From positions 1-60,894 of the IMG/VR virus record IMGVR_UViG_3300035725_000002: a stretch of DNA of 60,894 bases, one strand, 5' to 3'. The notes under the pieces were generated by a model. It had not been told where the DNA came from. It did not search any database and saw only the letters and a list, made by a program, of their open reading frames with translations. This DNA comes from a virus. The position numbers were made by a program, and so were the translations under genes. This document shows, one piece after another, positions 26,454 through 34,214 of the stretch; within the stretch, counting starts at the first letter, position 1, and each line of letters begins with the position of its first letter.

Positions 26454-28271
26454 ATGGCCCGTTCGTTTCTTGGCTTATTATTTGATTCAAAGCCAAAAGA
26501 CTCTCATATTCTGATATGGACTAAAGAGAACGCGCAGAAGCGCTCTGCTTGGTATCAGAACATTGAGACAGCTACGAAGTACGCTCATAAGGTAGGAAGC
26601 AAGGCGGATACTTACTTTGGTATCGGCCTTGCTTCTCAGCCTCTTGAATCGTACCAAAGAGTACCAGCTAATGAAGTGGCTGGTCTGCCTGGCCTGTGGT
26701 TAGATATTGACTACAAGACGCCAGGCGTACATAAGAAGAGTAATCTTCCGATTGATGAGAAGGAAGCTCTTTGGTTGATTGAACAGATGCCGCTTGAGCC
26801 ATCGATCCTGGTTCACAGTGGTCACGGCTTTCAAGCTTATTGGCTGTTCCCTGAAGTCATCAAGTTAGAGTCAGGTGAGCAACGGATCTACTTATCTGAT
26901 CTTAGTGAGCGATGGCAATACTACGGCAAGGCTGTTGCGGCAACGAAAGGTTGGGATGTTGATTCAACGTTCGATCTGGCCCGCGTCTTTCGGGTGCCGG
27001 AAACGTTCAACCTGAAGGACAAAGACAAACCGATAAAGGTAACGCTTAGAGGTGTCACAGATGAGCGATACACGGTTGATAAGATTGAAGCTGTCCTTGA
27101 AAGACAGAGCGTTGCAGTTGGCGCACCGTTGGCTGATGTCAGCGACAAGCGGTCTGATAAGCGTAAGCTGGCTGATGAAGTTACATTTAAGCTTGATCCT
27201 GATGCACAGCCACCAAAGGCGAAGTTTAATGCTCTGTACAGCAATGAACCAAAGTTTGCTGCGTCATGGGAACATCAGCGCACAGACTTCAAAGATGACT
27301 CACCATCTAGCTACGATTGCAGTCTTGCGACGTTCGCATATCACGCCGGATGGAATGATCAAGATATTGTTAGTTTACTCATCGCGCACAGACGTAAATA
27401 CAACTTCGATCTTAAGATTGACCGCAAGCCGCATGGTGATTACTATCGTCGCACGTTAGCAGAAGCAAAGTACACTGGTGATATTCCGAGTAACAAGAAG
27501 AGCGCTAAGCCGAAAAAGATAACCTCAACTGATAAGTCTGAAGTCAGAGAAAAGAAAACAGCACGTGAGATCAAAGAGGATGAAGCGCCACCGGAAGAGG
27601 AAGCGAGCGATAACAAAGAGAGTAACTTGGCAGTCGTATCAGACGCCTTACAAGTTGACGTTGTTCGTATCGTTAAATACTTGTCCGATCCACCTCAGTA
27701 TGTCATCTGTCTTGGAAGCGGTAGAGAGATTGAAGTAAAGCCGATGGTTCTTATGAGTCAGCAAGCGATGCGTACGACAATGGCTATTGCCGTCAATAAG
27801 CGTATCCCCAAGATCAAGCCTAAGATGTGGGATCACCTGTCTGACTGTATGTTTGCGGCCCTGGATGAAGTTGAGCCAAGCGATGAAACAACGCATCTGG
27901 GTGCTATCGCTCACTACCTGTACAAGTTTCTCAAACTCAATTACCGGCCTGAACAGATCGAACAGCATGATCGTGCGCTGCGTGATCAGCCAGCGAAGCT
28001 TGCGGGTAAGTGTTGCTTTGATCTTGACGCGCTCTTACGCTTCGTCTCAACTGAGTTTAGTCAACGGTTGGACAAAGCAACGGTCACACAACGTTTGATG
28101 CGGCTAGGCTGCGTGTATGAGAAGCGATCTCTTCGCAAGGGTGAGCAAGTTACCAGCCGCAAGTTTTGGGTAGTGCCGGATGAATTTATCAGCAACCGTC
28201 AATTGCTGGTCAACACAGAGAAGTCAATTCTTGAAGATGAGCGCGAAGAAGAAAGGATGAGTGTTAATTGA
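26454..28271 (+). CDS. Primase-polymerase (AEP superfamily)
   Basis: 605 aa. The N-terminal half is an archaeo-eukaryotic primase fold: catalytic DxD in LWLDIDYK (residues about 82-88), the SGHGFQAYWLF strand near 122-132, and the FDLARVFRVPETFN motif near 175-188. The middle is Lys/Glu-rich and disordered (about 345-390), and the C-terminus (about 515-595) looks like a winged-helix domain. It makes primers and possibly extends them. No separate DnaG-like primase is present. A GGGAG ribosome site precedes the ATG. Confidence 0.8.
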   Translation: MARSFLGLLFDSKPKDSHILIWTKENAQKRSAWYQNIETATKYAHKVGSKADTYFGIGLASQPLESYQRVPANEVAGLPGLWLDIDYKTPGVHKKSNLPIDEKEALWLIEQMPLEPSILVHSGHGFQAYWLFPEVIKLESGEQRIYLSDLSERWQYYGKAVAATKGWDVDSTFDLARVFRVPETFNLKDKDKPIKVTLRGVTDERYTVDKIEAVLERQSVAVGAPLADVSDKRSDKRKLADEVTFKLDPDAQPPKAKFNALYSNEPKFAASWEHQRTDFKDDSPSSYDCSLATFAYHAGWNDQDIVSLLIAHRRKYNFDLKIDRKPHGDYYRRTLAEAKYTGDIPSNKKSAKPKKITSTDKSEVREKKTAREIKEDEAPPEEEASDNKESNLAVVSDALQVDVVRIVKYLSDPPQYVICLGSGREIEVKPMVLMSQQAMRTTMAIAVNKRIPKIKPKMWDHLSDCMFAALDEVEPSDETTHLGAIAHYLYKFLKLNYRPEQIEQHDRALRDQPAKLAGKCCFDLDALLRFVSTEFSQRLDKATVTQRLMRLGCVYEKRSLRKGEQVTSRKFWVVPDEFISNRQLLVNTEKSILEDEREEERMSVN

Positions 28272-28534
28272 CTTACACATCAACGTACTCAACGCTTGAG
28301 ATCAAGCAATCGTCATTCGATGATATCAAGCAACGTCTTGAGAAGGCCGGAGTGCTCAAGGATTACTTTGACAATGATCGTCAGCACGGTGATATGATCT
28401 TGTTCGGCACCGTTGGTCTGGTGGTTGATAAGACAACGCGCACTACGATGAAAGCGTGCTGTAATTTTCACGGCACCGGTGGGCCAGCTAACCGGCCTTG
28501 TACGGTCAACACGTACCGGCCAGGTTTGAGGTGA
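28268..28534 (+). CDS. Small hypothetical protein
   Basis: 88 aa from a TTG whose bases overlap the primase stop (TTGA); there is no in-frame ATG early in the frame. Compact alpha/beta with two Cys pairs late (CCNFH, PCTV). No function recognised; the start codon is inferred from coupling. Confidence 0.5.
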   Translation: MTYTSTYSTLEIKQSSFDDIKQRLEKAGVLKDYFDNDRQHGDMILFGTVGLVVDKTTRTTMKACCNFHGTGGPANRPCTVNTYRPGLR

Positions 28535-28538
28535 AGCG

Positions 28539-28802
28539 ATGATTGATCGTAAACATAACTTTGGCCAGGCGCACGCAGCGTTGATGAAAGAGTATCAGGC
28601 AGCGCACCAGGCGTTGAAAGCTCTTCATGCTGATGAGACATTCTTGAATGACTCTGCGCAAGAGTACCGGCAAGCAACTGAGAAACTGAGTGAGATCGCA
28701 CGTGACATCTTCAAGCTCAAGAATGCCTGGATGACGGCGTTAGCATTGTTGGAAGTCAAACCAGAAGAGGAAAGACAGAAGAAAGGATCAACTGATGCCT
28801 AG
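28539..28802 (+). CDS. Small helical hypothetical protein
   Basis: 87 aa, nearly all charged helix (Ala/Glu/Lys/Gln). Ribosome site GAGGTGAAGCG precedes the ATG. No family recognised. Likely a small coiled-coil partner in the replication operon. Confidence 0.5.
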   Translation: MIDRKHNFGQAHAALMKEYQAAHQALKALHADETFLNDSAQEYRQATEKLSEIARDIFKLKNAWMTALALLEVKPEEERQKKGSTDA

Positions 28803-29022
28803 ACCGGAAGATCTCGCTTACCTTCAAACGATCCCTGATGATGAGCCGGTGTTTATTGTTCGCGCTCAAGACAAGTTTGCAATGGATACCGTTGCAGATT
28901 GGATTAGACGCGCAAAACAATTCGCCGTCAATGAAGTTAAGATTGCGCGTGTTATGAAACATCTTGACGCGATCTCAGCATTCTGGGGTGCTAATCCTGG
29001 CCGCGTCAAACTACCAGACTAA
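28795..29022 (+). CDS. Small hypothetical protein
   Basis: 75 aa, overlapping the previous gene by 8 bases. Its core EPVFIVRAQDKFAMDTVADW ... AISAFWGANPGRVKLPD is a frequent type of small phage early protein without known role. No catalytic motif. Confidence 0.55.
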   Translation: MPRPEDLAYLQTIPDDEPVFIVRAQDKFAMDTVADWIRRAKQFAVNEVKIARVMKHLDAISAFWGANPGRVKLPD

Positions 29023-29033
29023 AGAGGTGAGCG

Positions 29034-29177
29034 ATGCTAGATGAGAAGCCGGAACCGATCAATCACTGTCCTGATGGCCGGTGTCAAAACGGATGGCACT
29101 TCTATGAAGAGATCCGTAAAGGCGAGTATGCAATTATGTGTCAGTGCGGTGAGAAGCGACGTAGCGTGATGGAATGA
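29034..29177 (+). CDS. 47-residue zinc-binding micro-protein
   Basis: ATG 29034 with AGAGGTGAGC ribosome site; TGA at 29177 overlaps the polymerase ATG (ATGA). Four Cys in HCPDGRC (residues 11-17) and MCQCG (35-39) form a likely zinc ribbon, followed by a basic end. Coupling to the DNA polymerase suggests a replication accessory, but this is only positional. Confidence 0.65.
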   Translation: MLDEKPEPINHCPDGRCQNGWHFYEEIRKGEYAIMCQCGEKRRSVME

Positions 29178-30997
29178 ACCTGGCTGATGTTCCGTTCGAT
29201 TACTTCACTGAGAATGACGCAGCCGAAGCCGCGTTAGCTACGCTCTTTCAACAGAAGGTACTTGGACTTGACACAGAGACAACGGCGCTCGATCCGATAC
29301 ATGGCGATCTTCGCCTAGTTCAGCTTGCAACGGAAGAGCAAGCATTCATCTTTGACACGCGCTATCTTAACAAGCGCATCAATTCAATGATCGGAACACT
29401 TCTCAAGAAAGAGAAGCCGATCAAGATCATTCACAACGCCAAGTTTGATCTAAAATTCACTTACCGCAACTTAGGCGTGAAGTTGTTCGGTACGATCTTT
29501 GACACTATGTTAGCGGCGATGGTGGTAAGCCAGGCGCATGTTAGCTGTGATGCGATCTTTACTGAATCGTTCAGCTTAGAGGGTGTTGCGGCCACGTACT
29601 GCGACATTCACTTAGAACAGAAGAAAAAGCTTCAGGTGTCCGATTGGACTAAAGCTGTTCTGGATGACGATCAGTTGCAGTATGCAGCGCGCGATGCACT
29701 GATACTCTTACCGATCCGTAAAAAGCTCATTGAACGTATCAAAGAGTACCGGCTGATCGAAGCGGCCAAACTTGAGTTTGAATCTGTGGAGTGCATAGCG
29801 CAGATCGAGTTGAACGGATTCAAACTGAACATGATGCGCTGGCTTGAGCAATGTGATCGCATGGTAGTTAAGCGTGACGATCTCATGCACGATCTTTGGA
29901 ACATCCTGGCACCAGGTGTTGATCCACAGCCAGCGCTATTTGAGGGTGCGCCGGTTGAGCCGCCGATCAACTTAAATTCGCGGCCACAGTTGATTGAAGC
30001 GCTAGAGAAGAGCGGCGTTGAGCTACCACAGGTTGACGGTAAGACATCAACTATAAAGCATAAGCTCAAGGGCATCGCTTACAAGTATCCGGTAGTTGAT
30101 AAGGTGATCACCTATCGTGAGCATCAGAAGGCTTGCACATCGTACGGCCCTAACTGGATGCGATACGTTGACAAGCTCACTGGCCGGATTCATGCGAGCG
30201 CACGGCAACTGGCAGCGGACACGTCGCGTATGGCGTTCAGTGATCCGAACCTTCAGCAAGTGCCGAAAGAGGATGGTTATCGCACTTGCTTTGAGGCTGA
30301 AGATGGTTGGTCACTTGTTTGGGCCGATTATTCGCTGATGGAGTTGCGGATCGCCGCTTACTTGAGCGGTGATGAGTTGTTGATCGAAGCGTTTGAGTCC
30401 GGCCAGGATTTTCACAAGTACACAGCTTCTCTGATCTTTGAAGTCCCGTATGAGCAAGTCACGGCTGAGCAACGCAATCCGTCTAAGAATATGAATTACT
30501 TGATCGTGTATGGCGGTGGCCCGCACAAGCTGGCAGAGACAATGAAGATCTCAGTCGAGCACGCGCAAGAGATCATTGATATGTATCTCAAGAAGTTTGT
30601 GAAGCTTGCGGCCTGGTTGGAAGAGGCTGCGGCAAAGGCAGTGAGAGATCGGATCACATTCACGATCTCAGGTCGTCAGTTTAAGTTTATCTATGATCAT
30701 CGTGATCATAAAGCCGCGTCAGCCGTTAGTCGAAAGGGAAAGAATACGCCGGTGCAAGGATCATCGTGCGACATTCTTAAGCGTGCGCTGCGGTTGCTCT
30801 GGCTAGAGATCGCAGAGCTTGAAAGCATCAAGATCGTTCACGTCAATCACGATGAGATCATACTTGAAGTGAAAAAGAGACTGGTAGCCAAAGCCAAGCG
30901 CATTCTACACAAAGCGATGATGACAGCATGGACTGAAATGATCGCAACGGTGCCGATGACATTGGATGTTCATACCGGAGCACGATGGCACAAGTAA
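29174..30997 (+). CDS. polA: Family A DNA polymerase with 3'-5' exonuclease
   Basis: 607 aa replicative polymerase. N-terminal proofreading domain: GLDTETTALD (Exo I, about residue 33), IIHNAKFDLKF (Exo II, about 94) and a later YAARDALIL (Exo III, about 172). Polymerase domain: motif A DYSLMELRI with Asp385, motif B RNPSKNMNYLIVYGG with Tyr442 at the place of E. coli Phe762, and motif C HVNHDEIIL near 556-564. There is no 5'-3' exonuclease domain. Tyr at the 762 site is usually seen in virulent phages (T7-like). All catalytic residues are present. Confidence 0.93.
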   Translation: MNLADVPFDYFTENDAAEAALATLFQQKVLGLDTETTALDPIHGDLRLVQLATEEQAFIFDTRYLNKRINSMIGTLLKKEKPIKIIHNAKFDLKFTYRNLGVKLFGTIFDTMLAAMVVSQAHVSCDAIFTESFSLEGVAATYCDIHLEQKKKLQVSDWTKAVLDDDQLQYAARDALILLPIRKKLIERIKEYRLIEAAKLEFESVECIAQIELNGFKLNMMRWLEQCDRMVVKRDDLMHDLWNILAPGVDPQPALFEGAPVEPPINLNSRPQLIEALEKSGVELPQVDGKTSTIKHKLKGIAYKYPVVDKVITYREHQKACTSYGPNWMRYVDKLTGRIHASARQLAADTSRMAFSDPNLQQVPKEDGYRTCFEAEDGWSLVWADYSLMELRIAAYLSGDELLIEAFESGQDFHKYTASLIFEVPYEQVTAEQRNPSKNMNYLIVYGGGPHKLAETMKISVEHAQEIIDMYLKKFVKLAAWLEEAAAKAVRDRITFTISGRQFKFIYDHRDHKAASAVSRKGKNTPVQGSSCDILKRALRLLWLEIAELESIKIVHVNHDEIILEVKKRLVAKAKRILHKAMMTAWTEMIATVPMTLDVHTGARWHK

Positions 30998-31203
30998 AGA
31001 GAAAGAAACTATTCACGATGGTCTGTCAGTCATGCCAAGCTGAGCATGATTACTATAATCCAAAGCAGTTTAGCTCATGGATCAGACGGCATCGAAAGAA
31101 AGATCATCCGAAGCTGCGCGGTAAGATGAGCTTCAAACCAAAGCTTGCACCTGGTGTATTGTTCACGTCAGCTTCGATGATGTTAGGTAGGGTGACTGGA
31201 TGA
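30985..31203 (+). CDS. Small zinc-finger protein
   Basis: 72 aa starting inside the polymerase end. A CQSCQ pair and a later HRKKDH give a C2H2-like zinc site (residues about 14-41) in a very basic context, suggesting nucleic-acid binding. No family named. Ends overlapping the next ATG. Confidence 0.6.
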   Translation: MAQVKRKKLFTMVCQSCQAEHDYYNPKQFSSWIRRHRKKDHPKLRGKMSFKPKLAPGVLFTSASMMLGRVTG

Positions 31204-31427
31204 GTGTGAAAAAGATTCAACATCAAATTGGATACGCTATCTCTGCTATTCACGAAGCGCAAATAGAATGGAAGAATACACCGGCGCATTACAAGTACCT
31301 GGAAGTCTCACAGTTGATGATTCAGGTTGATGCTATGATGATCCAGCTTAAGGTACTAGAAATGAATGCGCGCGACACATTGAATACGGTGCTTCAACGA
31401 GAGAAGAAAGCGAGACGGAAGAAATGA
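31200..31427 (+). CDS. Small helical hypothetical protein
   Basis: 75 aa, coupled through ATGA overlaps on both sides. Helical, Met-rich middle (QLMIQVDAMMIQLKVLEM) and basic C-terminus (KKARRKK). No recognised function. Confidence 0.5.
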   Translation: MSVKKIQHQIGYAISAIHEAQIEWKNTPAHYKYLEVSQLMIQVDAMMIQLKVLEMNARDTLNTVLQREKKARRKK

Positions 31428-31666
31428 ACGGCGATGACATCATAAATACTAACGACACGATGCCTGTTTTTCCTATTGGAATGCGTCTCTATCGGCGTAT
31501 ACTCTGCGTGCTTGGTTATCATGTATGGGAAACCAGGCAGACGGCACCAGGGCATTGTTTTGGCGTACAGACTGCGGAAGGTGAGCGTAAAGGTAAGTTT
31601 GGTCTGCATGACGAGTCACCGTTACCGTTACGCGATCAGTGCGGTCACTGCTTTACATTGAGGTAA
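31424..31666 (+). CDS. Small hypothetical protein with Cys/His residues
   Basis: 80 aa. Cys and His (CVLGYHVW, GHCFG, CGHCF) could form one zinc site. The RRILCVLGYHVWETRQ segment resembles small host-derived zinc-type proteins but I cannot assign it. Coupled upstream by ATGA overlap. Confidence 0.5.
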   Translation: MNGDDIINTNDTMPVFPIGMRLYRRILCVLGYHVWETRQTAPGHCFGVQTAEGERKGKFGLHDESPLPLRDQCGHCFTLR

Positions 31667-31669
31667 ATA

Positions 31670-31960
31670 ATGTCAGAACACTTGAAAGCGAACGTCTATT
31701 GTGCTTCGCCGATCCATAATGATGATCAAGTGCCGGTTGGCACGATTACCATTATTGAGCCGATGCCGCACGAAGAGACTGAAGAGGCATTGAAGCAAAC
31801 CTATGCTTACGATGCTAGTGAGATCTTGCGCGTGCTAAGAGGCACCTTGCCACAAGGTACGCTTGATCATTTACTGATCCAACTGCTTGAGGATAAGGCA
31901 TCGCTGTTGCGAGTTGTCGCACCTCAGCGCAGATGGATCGCAGAACGAAAGGACAGCTAA
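31670..31960 (+). CDS. Small hypothetical protein
   Basis: 96 aa beginning 3 bases after the previous stop. Acidic N-terminal half, helical C-terminal half (DASEILRVLRGTLPQGTLDHLL). No function recognised; next to the MazG-like gene. Confidence 0.5.
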   Translation: MSEHLKANVYCASPIHNDDQVPVGTITIIEPMPHEETEEALKQTYAYDASEILRVLRGTLPQGTLDHLLIQLLEDKASLLRVVAPQRRWIAERKDS

Positions 31961-31961
31961 A

Positions 31962-32531
31962 ATGAGTTACCTTGATGAAGAAACGCGATTGAATCATCAT
32001 TCAAGCGGTGGTGTTACTGGCATCGCTAGTGAGGAACAGCGACAACAGAATGTTGTTGTGCGCAAACCAGCTTCAGGCATGACGATGATTGAAGCTAATG
32101 GTACGATCATGCCTGACGGACGCGAAGCGTTTTTGAAGCGGCTGCGGGCCGTCAATGTTGTTCGCGCGCGGGAAGGCTTTCATACTTATGACAACGTAAG
32201 CATTCTTTACTTCACTACAGCGCTGGCCGGTGAAGCTGGTGAGCTTGGTGAGATCATCGATCTGATGTGCGTTCAGAATTTGCTGAATGCTAAGATCGGA
32301 AGTCTCTGCAACCTCATTAAGAAAGTTGAACGTCATCGCGTTGGTGGCCCTGATCACGGTAACACCACCAAGATGAAAGACATTACACCAGCGAAGATTC
32401 GTGATGAGATCGGCGGCATCATGACGTACCTGGATCTCACAGCCGCGTTGTTAGGTGTTGACATTGAAGAGGCAACAACGGAAACCTTCAATGATGTTTC
32501 AGTGAAGGTTGGATCGGAGTATCGGCTATGA
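31962..32531 (+). CDS. MazG-like nucleotide pyrophosphohydrolase
   Basis: 189 aa from ATG 31962, directly after the previous stop. Residues about 85-189 show the all-alpha MazG pattern: acidic AGEAGELGEIIDL helix, an RDEIGGIMTYLDL helix and the FNDVSVKVGSEYRL end. Such enzymes hydrolyse dNTPs/NTPs to monophosphates and in phages are thought to lower alarmone or balance pools. It is coupled to a Nudix hydrolase. The N-terminal 70 residues are extra and not assigned. Confidence 0.7.
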   Translation: MSYLDEETRLNHHSSGGVTGIASEEQRQQNVVVRKPASGMTMIEANGTIMPDGREAFLKRLRAVNVVRAREGFHTYDNVSILYFTTALAGEAGELGEIIDLMCVQNLLNAKIGSLCNLIKKVERHRVGGPDHGNTTKMKDITPAKIRDEIGGIMTYLDLTAALLGVDIEEATTETFNDVSVKVGSEYRL

Positions 32532-33001
32532 GCGGCGGCAAACCAAGTATCTCACCAGGTAAAGAGTATGTGTGCGGATTCTTGTTTGATGCGATTGAGT
32601 CCGGCGCTGTGGTGCTACTCACAGAAAAAGTGCGTCCTATCTGGCAAGCTGGCAAGCTTAATGGTATTGGTGGTGCCGTTGAACCTGGTGAGACAATCGC
32701 TGAAGCAATGACGCGTGAGTTTCACGAAGAGACAGGCGTGCGCTTTGATCGTTGGCGTTACTTCTGTAAGTTGCGTGTTGTTAATAAGTGGACAGTGCAT
32801 TTCTTCTGCGGTACAAGCTCACTTATCAATGACTGTAAAACCAAGACAGATGAAGCTCTGGTTAAAGTAACTGTGCAGGGTGATGATCTTCTCTACAATA
32901 CAGATCTCTTTGTTACGGATCTTCGTTGGCTCATTCCTATGGCGTTCGGAATGGACACTGAAGATTGCAAGTACCTGGAAGTCATCAGAGTTGGTGGTTG
33001 A
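32528..33001 (+). CDS. Nudix hydrolase
   Basis: 157 aa. A perfect Nudix box (GX5EX7REUXEEXGU) runs over residues 49-71: GAVEPGE, then REFHEETGV. It hydrolyses a nucleoside diphosphate linked to another moiety; candidates are NADH, ADP-ribose, oxidised dNTPs or capped RNA, and the substrate cannot be read from the sequence. ATGA overlap with the MazG-like gene links both to nucleotide-pool clean-up. Confidence 0.85.
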   Translation: MSGGKPSISPGKEYVCGFLFDAIESGAVVLLTEKVRPIWQAGKLNGIGGAVEPGETIAEAMTREFHEETGVRFDRWRYFCKLRVVNKWTVHFFCGTSSLINDCKTKTDEALVKVTVQGDDLLYNTDLFVTDLRWLIPMAFGMDTEDCKYLEVIRVGG

Positions 33002-33002
33002 T

Positions 33003-33278
33003 ATGTTCAAGCGTCTTTGTGTTCCCGATCCGATCCGTGAGATCACCGGCGTCAATATCAAAGGCTGGCCGATCATCATTAGTCACGGCATACATCTTGG
33101 CTCAATGGCGATCCATCCTGATCATCCGATGAATGTAACCAGGAAGCATGAGGTTCACATGGCACGGCGATCTTATGATGAGCTTGTTGTTAATATGTTC
33201 GCCTGGCCGATTCTTGAACGTGAGGTGATGAGACTCAATGCGTTTATTAAGGCAACAGAACCAGACAGAGATAATTGA
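33003..33278 (+). CDS. Hypothetical protein
   Basis: 91 aa from ATG 33003, one base after the Nudix stop. It contains an ISHGIHLGSMAIHPDHPMNV segment rich in His. No family recognised; the His cluster may bind metal. The last 41 bases overlap the next gene. Confidence 0.5.
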   Translation: MFKRLCVPDPIREITGVNIKGWPIIISHGIHLGSMAIHPDHPMNVTRKHEVHMARRSYDELVVNMFAWPILEREVMRLNAFIKATEPDRDN

Positions 33279-33579
33279 GACACCAGGCCGTGATGCGTTG
33301 TGGCTGTGGTTTCAGTTATCGTACGCAGCTTATCTTACGATCCCGCGTGTACTGATGCACGATATGCCGGATGAGTGGCAAGGCAAGATGGCTGAGTTGT
33401 TGAACGAGTACAGCGAAGCTTATCCTAACTGGCCGGACATCGGATCAAGGGTGCTGGTGACTGATGCCAGAGGCAAGCTGATCCATACACCTGACTGGTT
33501 GCTTAACTATCGTCATCCAAACCGGACGGCAATTGATGAGTTAAAGAAGAAACGAGACTATGGCCAAAAGCAGTCATAA
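33238..33579 (+). CDS. Hypothetical protein
   Basis: 113 aa from ATG 33238 with GAGG ten bases upstream; a TTG at 33298 would remove the long overlap. Aromatic N-terminal part (LWLWFQLSYAAYLTI) and a beta-like later part (GSRVLVTDARGKLIHTPDW). Unknown function. Confidence 0.45.
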   Translation: MRLLRQQNQTEIIETPGRDALWLWFQLSYAAYLTIPRVLMHDMPDEWQGKMAELLNEYSEAYPNWPDIGSRVLVTDARGKLIHTPDWLLNYRHPNRTAIDELKKKRDYGQKQS

Positions 33580-33724
33580 CCATCGTTGCCGATGTCCTTG
33601 TTGTCGTGAGTATAGTATTCACGCTCAGATTAACTTTGGTGCCGTTACTGGTTACTATTGTTGTAAGTGTAGTTTTCGCGCATGGCTGCGCAGAGCGCGC
33701 ACAACGTTTGCAAAGTGGCGGTGA
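33560..33724 (+). CDS. 54-residue zinc-ribbon micro-protein
   Basis: ATG 33560 overlaps the previous gene by 20 bases and its TGA overlaps the next ATG (TGATG). Cys residues at 10, 12, 14, 15 and 34, 35, 37 (CRCPCC ... YYCCKC) form a two-knuckle zinc ribbon, with an Arg-rich C-terminus (RAWLRRARTTFAKWR). A small nucleic-acid-binding zinc ribbon next to a nuclease is plausible. Confidence 0.65.
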   Translation: MAKSSHNHRCRCPCCREYSIHAQINFGAVTGYYCCKCSFRAWLRRARTTFAKWR

Positions 33725-33993
33725 TGTCTAAGAAAGACGCAATAGGCACAATCTATCTCTTACACTTCTCTGAGAAGCTTCACCATGCTCAGCACTATCT
33801 GGGATGGACAGAGAACCTTGATCAGCGCATTGATACGCACCGCGCGGGCAATGGTAGCCGGTTGGCCGCAGCAATCAAAGATAAAGGCATCAGCTTCACT
33901 GTAGTACGAACCTGGCAAGGTACTAAGACTGATGAGCGTCGATTAAAGAAGCGAAAGAATCATCCTAAGCTTTGTCCAACGTGTAAGGCATGA
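33724..33993 (+). CDS. GIY-YIG-type nuclease-like protein
   Basis: 89 aa from ATG 33724. GTIYLLHFS and QHYLGWTENLDQRIDTHRAG match the IYLL ... YIG-T ... RxxxH core of the short URI/GIY-YIG nuclease domain; a later TDERRLKKRKN stretch may hold the catalytic Glu. It ends with a CPTC zinc knuckle. It is a single domain, unlike homing endonucleases. Role in host DNA breakdown or phage recombination is unknown. Confidence 0.7.
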   Translation: MSKKDAIGTIYLLHFSEKLHHAQHYLGWTENLDQRIDTHRAGNGSRLAAAIKDKGISFTVVRTWQGTKTDERRLKKRKNHPKLCPTCKA

Positions 33994-34214
33994 GCATACC
34001 ACCAATTAACATCTTTATGCCTGGTAGTGAGGTGCTAGTTGATAACCGATTAACGGCAACCGTTATCTCATCTAAGATCCTCATAGGAAATGTAATCGTG
34101 TATGAATGCGTTTGGTGGGATGATAATACCAGGCACAGTGAATGGCTTGAAGCCTTTGAGGTAACATCGAACGGTGAAGAGACACGTAAGCTTAGATTGA
34201 ATCCAACACTATGA
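33990..34214 (+). CDS. Small hypothetical protein
   Basis: 74 aa with ATGA overlaps on both sides. It looks like a small beta barrel (SEVLVDNRLTATVISSKIL ... VIVYECVWWDD), similar to proteins with a WD/PWWP-like or SH3-like shape, but not assigned. Coupled to the UvrD-like helicase. Confidence 0.5.
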   Translation: MSIPPINIFMPGSEVLVDNRLTATVISSKILIGNVIVYECVWWDDNTRHSEWLEAFEVTSNGEETRKLRLNPTL

